A stretch of DNA of 64,000 nt, taken from Acetobacteraceae bacterium. Lineage in GTDB: Bacteria; Pseudomonadota; Alphaproteobacteria; Acetobacterales; Acetobacteraceae. Below the pieces are notes generated by a model that worked only from the letters and a program-made list of their open reading frames with translations, did not search any database and was not told where the DNA came from. Of this stretch, positions 61,884 through 64,000 are shown one piece after another (within the stretch, counting starts at the first letter, position 1; each line of letters starts with the position of its first letter). The stretch covers positions 1,590,001-1,654,000 of the forward strand of contig CP154827.1 in the NCBI GenBank assembly GCA_039613835.1, written 5' to 3'. A program made the translations under genes and the position numbers.

Positions 61884-62299
61884 AAGCCTTTCACATGATT
61901 GCCGTCATCGCCTGGATGGCGGGGATGCTCTATCTGCCACGCCTCTATGTCTATCACACGCAGACATCGGTAGGCAGTGTAGAAAGTGCGCGGTTTATTT
62001 TGATGGAGCGCCGTCTATCACACGCCATCATTGCGCCTGCCATGACCTTGACGACCGTGCTCGGCATCATTCTCGCTTTAATACCCGGCGTGATTGACTG
62101 GCATGCGGGCTGGTGGTGGGCGAAACTCATTGCGGTGGTAGGTCTCTTCGGGTTTCATGGTTGTTGTGCACGATGGCGCCGCCAATTAAGGCATGAGCAG
62201 CGCCTTCATTCCGAAAAGTTTTTCCGCGTGGTCAATGAGGTTCCGACGCTTCTCATGATCATCATCGTCATTGCGATCGTCGTACGGCCCTGGGGCTGA
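61850..62299 (+). CDS. hemJ: Protoporphyrinogen oxidase HemJ
   Basis: The 149-residue membrane protein has four hydrophobic helices, an early His in 'WLKAFHMIAVIAWMAGMLYL', 'LPRLYVYHTQ', 'ERRLSHAIIAPAMTLTTVLG' and a C-terminal 'VNEVPTLLMIIIVIAIVVRP', all typical of HemJ (UPF0093). It oxidises protoporphyrinogen IX in heme synthesis. It is clustered with hemE. Intact, with an AGGAAAGACGCG Shine-Dalgarno region before the ATG. Confidence 0.92.
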   Translation: MDIFISYLLWLKAFHMIAVIAWMAGMLYLPRLYVYHTQTSVGSVESARFILMERRLSHAIIAPAMTLTTVLGIILALIPGVIDWHAGWWWAKLIAVVGLFGFHGCCARWRRQLRHEQRLHSEKFFRVVNEVPTLLMIIIVIAIVVRPWG

Positions 62300-62324
62300 A
62301 GGAAAGAATCGCTGGTGCTTTCCC

Positions 62325-63254
62325 TCAGCTATAAGTGAAGGGATATTGCGCACCGGTGATCTCGACGGAGCATTGCCACAGGCGCTTCTGATCCGCTTCT
62401 TTGCGGGCCAATGCGGGGATGTGGGCTGGGCCGACAGGTCCGCTTCTTTCCCCGAATTTCTGCGGGCCGAAATAAGCGCCGCCCACATCCCCGCCAAGCC
62501 AGACAGGTGCCAGAAGCGGCTGCACGCCATCAGCGACATCCTGCGCAAAATGGTTGAAAATCGCAGCCCCAACCGGTTCAACGACGCGTTGATAGAGACA
62601 CTGTTTAAAGGTTGGAACCGTCTCCTGATGCGGGATGCTGGCAATCATATTCGTGCGTGTCCATCCAGGATGTGCGGCGCATGATTGCACGGGAATGTCA
62701 TGTTGGCGCAGCAGCCTGTCCAATGTGAGAGCGAACATCAGATTGGCCAATTTGCTTTGACGATAAAACGTCATGGAATCATAATATCGTGTGGCTTTCA
62801 GATCCTCAAAATGGATCCGCCCTTTTAAAGCGGCGCGTGAGGCCACGGTGATGACCCGCCCTTTGCCGCGGATCAACGCGGGAAGCAGGCACGATGTCAG
62901 CAAAAAATGCGCGAGGTGGTTGGTGCCGAACTGCAATTCCTGCCCGCAAGAGGTCAAGACGCGCTCTTGCGGTCCCATAACGCCGGCGTTGTTGATGAGG
63001 ATATCAAGCCCTTCAACATCGAGACGTTGCGCGAAGGGGTTGATCTCATCAAGTGAGGACAGATCAAGCTGGCAATAGGTCACGTCAGCATCAGGCATCT
63101 GCTTTTTGAGATCATCGACGCGGCTCTGCCCTCTCTCGGCGTTGCGTCCTGTCATGATGACGCGGACACCGCGCGCGGCCTCAAGCCCCAGGCCGTTGGT
63201 GCTGCCCGTTATGATGGCTGTTTTTCTGCCGCCAGTTTTCTGAGTTCTGCCCAT
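62325..63254 (-). CDS. Short-chain dehydrogenase/reductase, retinol-dehydrogenase-like
   Basis: The protein of about 309 residues has the SDR nucleotide-binding motif 'TAIITGSTNGLGLEAA', 'DILINNAGVMGP', catalytic Ser in 'RVITVASRAALKG' and YxxxK in 'TFYRQSKLANLMFAL'. Between 'GLEAA' and 'RGVRVIMTGRN' about 6 residues of the usual second helix are missing, which may weaken cofactor binding. Substrate unknown. Its start overlaps the end of the DedA gene by 46 bases on the same strand. Confidence 0.82.
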   Translation of the reverse strand: MGRTQKTGGRKTAIITGSTNGLGLEAARGVRVIMTGRNAERGQSRVDDLKKQMPDADVTYCQLDLSSLDEINPFAQRLDVEGLDILINNAGVMGPQERVLTSCGQELQFGTNHLAHFLLTSCLLPALIRGKGRVITVASRAALKGRIHFEDLKATRYYDSMTFYRQSKLANLMFALTLDRLLRQHDIPVQSCAAHPGWTRTNMIASIPHQETVPTFKQCLYQRVVEPVGAAIFNHFAQDVADGVQPLLAPVWLGGDVGGAYFGPQKFGERSGPVGPAHIPALARKEADQKRLWQCSVEITGAQYPFTYS

Positions 63255-63907
63255 TCTCCGTCCTTCGGTAAATAAGGGTCATGATGCGCTGCTTCCATCG
63301 CAGCTTGCATAAACCTCTTTTCATTTCGTTTGAGCAGGAAGAAGATGATGAGCGCCACGATAAGAAAGACACCGCCAATGGTAAGAGCGAGAGGCCCTGA
63401 AAGATTGAGAATGCCTTTACCGAGGAAATAAGTCGCCGCCGCATAGCCTCCCGCCCACGCAACTCCGCCCAACGCGTTATAGACCAGAAAGAGCTGCCAG
63501 TTCATATGATTGGCACCGGCGAGTAAGGCGGAAAACAATCTCAGTATAACGACAAATCGACCGAAGAAAACAACGATTCCACCATGGCGTTGAAACAAGT
63601 AGCGTCCGAGTAACAGGCGTTTCGGCGTCAGCCCGATTTTGCGGCCATGTTTGATAAGTAAGGGAAAACCGACCGCACGTCCGATGAGATACCCGAAATT
63701 ATCCCCCATGATAGCGCCGATAATTGCCGCCAGGGCAATCCAATGGATGCCAAGATGATGGGTTGATGCAGCATAAAGGGAGGAGGCAATAATCAGGCTT
63801 TCGGCCGGAAGGGGCAGACCCATGCTTTCAAGCATGACGACGCAACCGATAATGCCGTAACCATATTCTCGGATGAGATGTTCAAGAAAGTCTAGCAGGT
63901 TCGTCAT
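63209..63907 (-). CDS. DedA-family membrane protein
   Basis: The 232-residue protein has about five hydrophobic segments and the DedA/SNARE-associated pattern: 'MLESMGLPLPAESLIIASS', 'AIMGDNFGYLIGRAVG', and 'FQRHGGIVVFFGRFVVILR' with the conserved FGR. DedA proteins act in undecaprenyl-phosphate or phospholipid translocation and proton-motive-force maintenance. The 93 bases between its start and the window edge show no complete gene. Intact. Confidence 0.9.
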   Translation of the reverse strand: MTNLLDFLEHLIREYGYGIIGCVVMLESMGLPLPAESLIIASSLYAASTHHLGIHWIALAAIIGAIMGDNFGYLIGRAVGFPLLIKHGRKIGLTPKRLLLGRYLFQRHGGIVVFFGRFVVILRLFSALLAGANHMNWQLFLVYNALGGVAWAGGYAAATYFLGKGILNLSGPLALTIGGVFLIVALIIFFLLKRNEKRFMQAAMEAAHHDPYLPKDGEWAELRKLAAEKQPS

Positions 63908-64000
63908 CCTCCGGCGGCTTGATCAAAGGAAACAAAAATCGACATCATCACCCATCATGTCAAAGCCTTTCTGGAGCCGGACCGCATCCTGTCATGACAA

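Overview
The window looks like chromosomal DNA of an alphaproteobacterium, most probably an acetic acid bacterium (Acetobacteraceae). This is inferred from protein family resemblance: an ilvB-ilvH-ilvC block, sdhCDAB, ChvG/ChvI, an ETF-QO/etfBA cluster, hemE beside an origin-like region, hemJ, and Hint-domain surface proteins with a beta-helix front. No rRNA, CRISPR array, transposase or phage gene was seen.

Layout. 0.3-6.3 kb: a small monooxygenase-like protein, a broken DUF333 lipoprotein, branched-chain amino acid synthesis (ilvB-ilvH-ilvC) behind miaA, and serB. 6.5-10.3 kb: tRNA-Tyr, a 23S rRNA/tRNA methyltransferase, and two tail-to-tail glycosyltransferase remnants of GtrB and GtrII type. 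10.3-13.3 kb: zinc importer znuA-znuC-znuB with a broken divergent zur. 13.3-20.6 kb: a gene-poor stretch with two tandem relatives of a GH39-like glycosidase, a broken L-asparaginase and a broken AT-rich glycosyltransferase. 20.6-26.1 kb: a decayed imuA-imuB-dnaE2 mutasome cassette. 26.2-27.5 kb: DUF3297, a PlsC-type acyltransferase lacking a core motif, and tRNA-Ala(CGC). 27.9-33.7 kb: an unusual cluster of an acyl carrier protein, a ketosynthase stub fused to a pentapeptide-repeat protein, two further pentapeptide-repeat proteins and two beta-helix proteins, one ending in a Hint domain. 33.6-38.4 kb: succinate dehydrogenase, zapE and tRNA-Lys. 38.5-43.8 kb: the origin-proximal parB-parA-rsmG-mnmG-mnmE block, every gene disrupted. 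43.8-46.8 kb: a broken ogt and ChvG/ChvI. 47.0-53.8 kb: grpE, dnaK, dnaJ, dapB, metK and a broken trmB. 53.8-58.9 kb: ETF-QO, etfB, etfA and a frameshifted phosphohexomutase. 59.0-64.0 kb: tRNA-Ala(GGC), maf, a candidate oriC, hemE, a broken HAD phosphatase, hemJ, an SDR and a DedA protein.

The main biological signal is selective gene decay. Long housekeeping genes (dnaK, sdhA, ilvB, metK, ETF-QO, hemE) are intact. Whole accessory modules are broken together: MnmE+MnmG, ParA+ParB, ImuA+ImuB+DnaE2, several RNA methyltransferases, and Zur. The lesions include in-frame motif deletions and nonsense codons best explained by C-to-T or G-to-A changes, not only single-base indels. This pattern fits a genome in early reduction, as in a host-associated lineage. 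Many of the indels do lie in homopolymers, so some could be sequencing errors. Both readings are stated where they matter.
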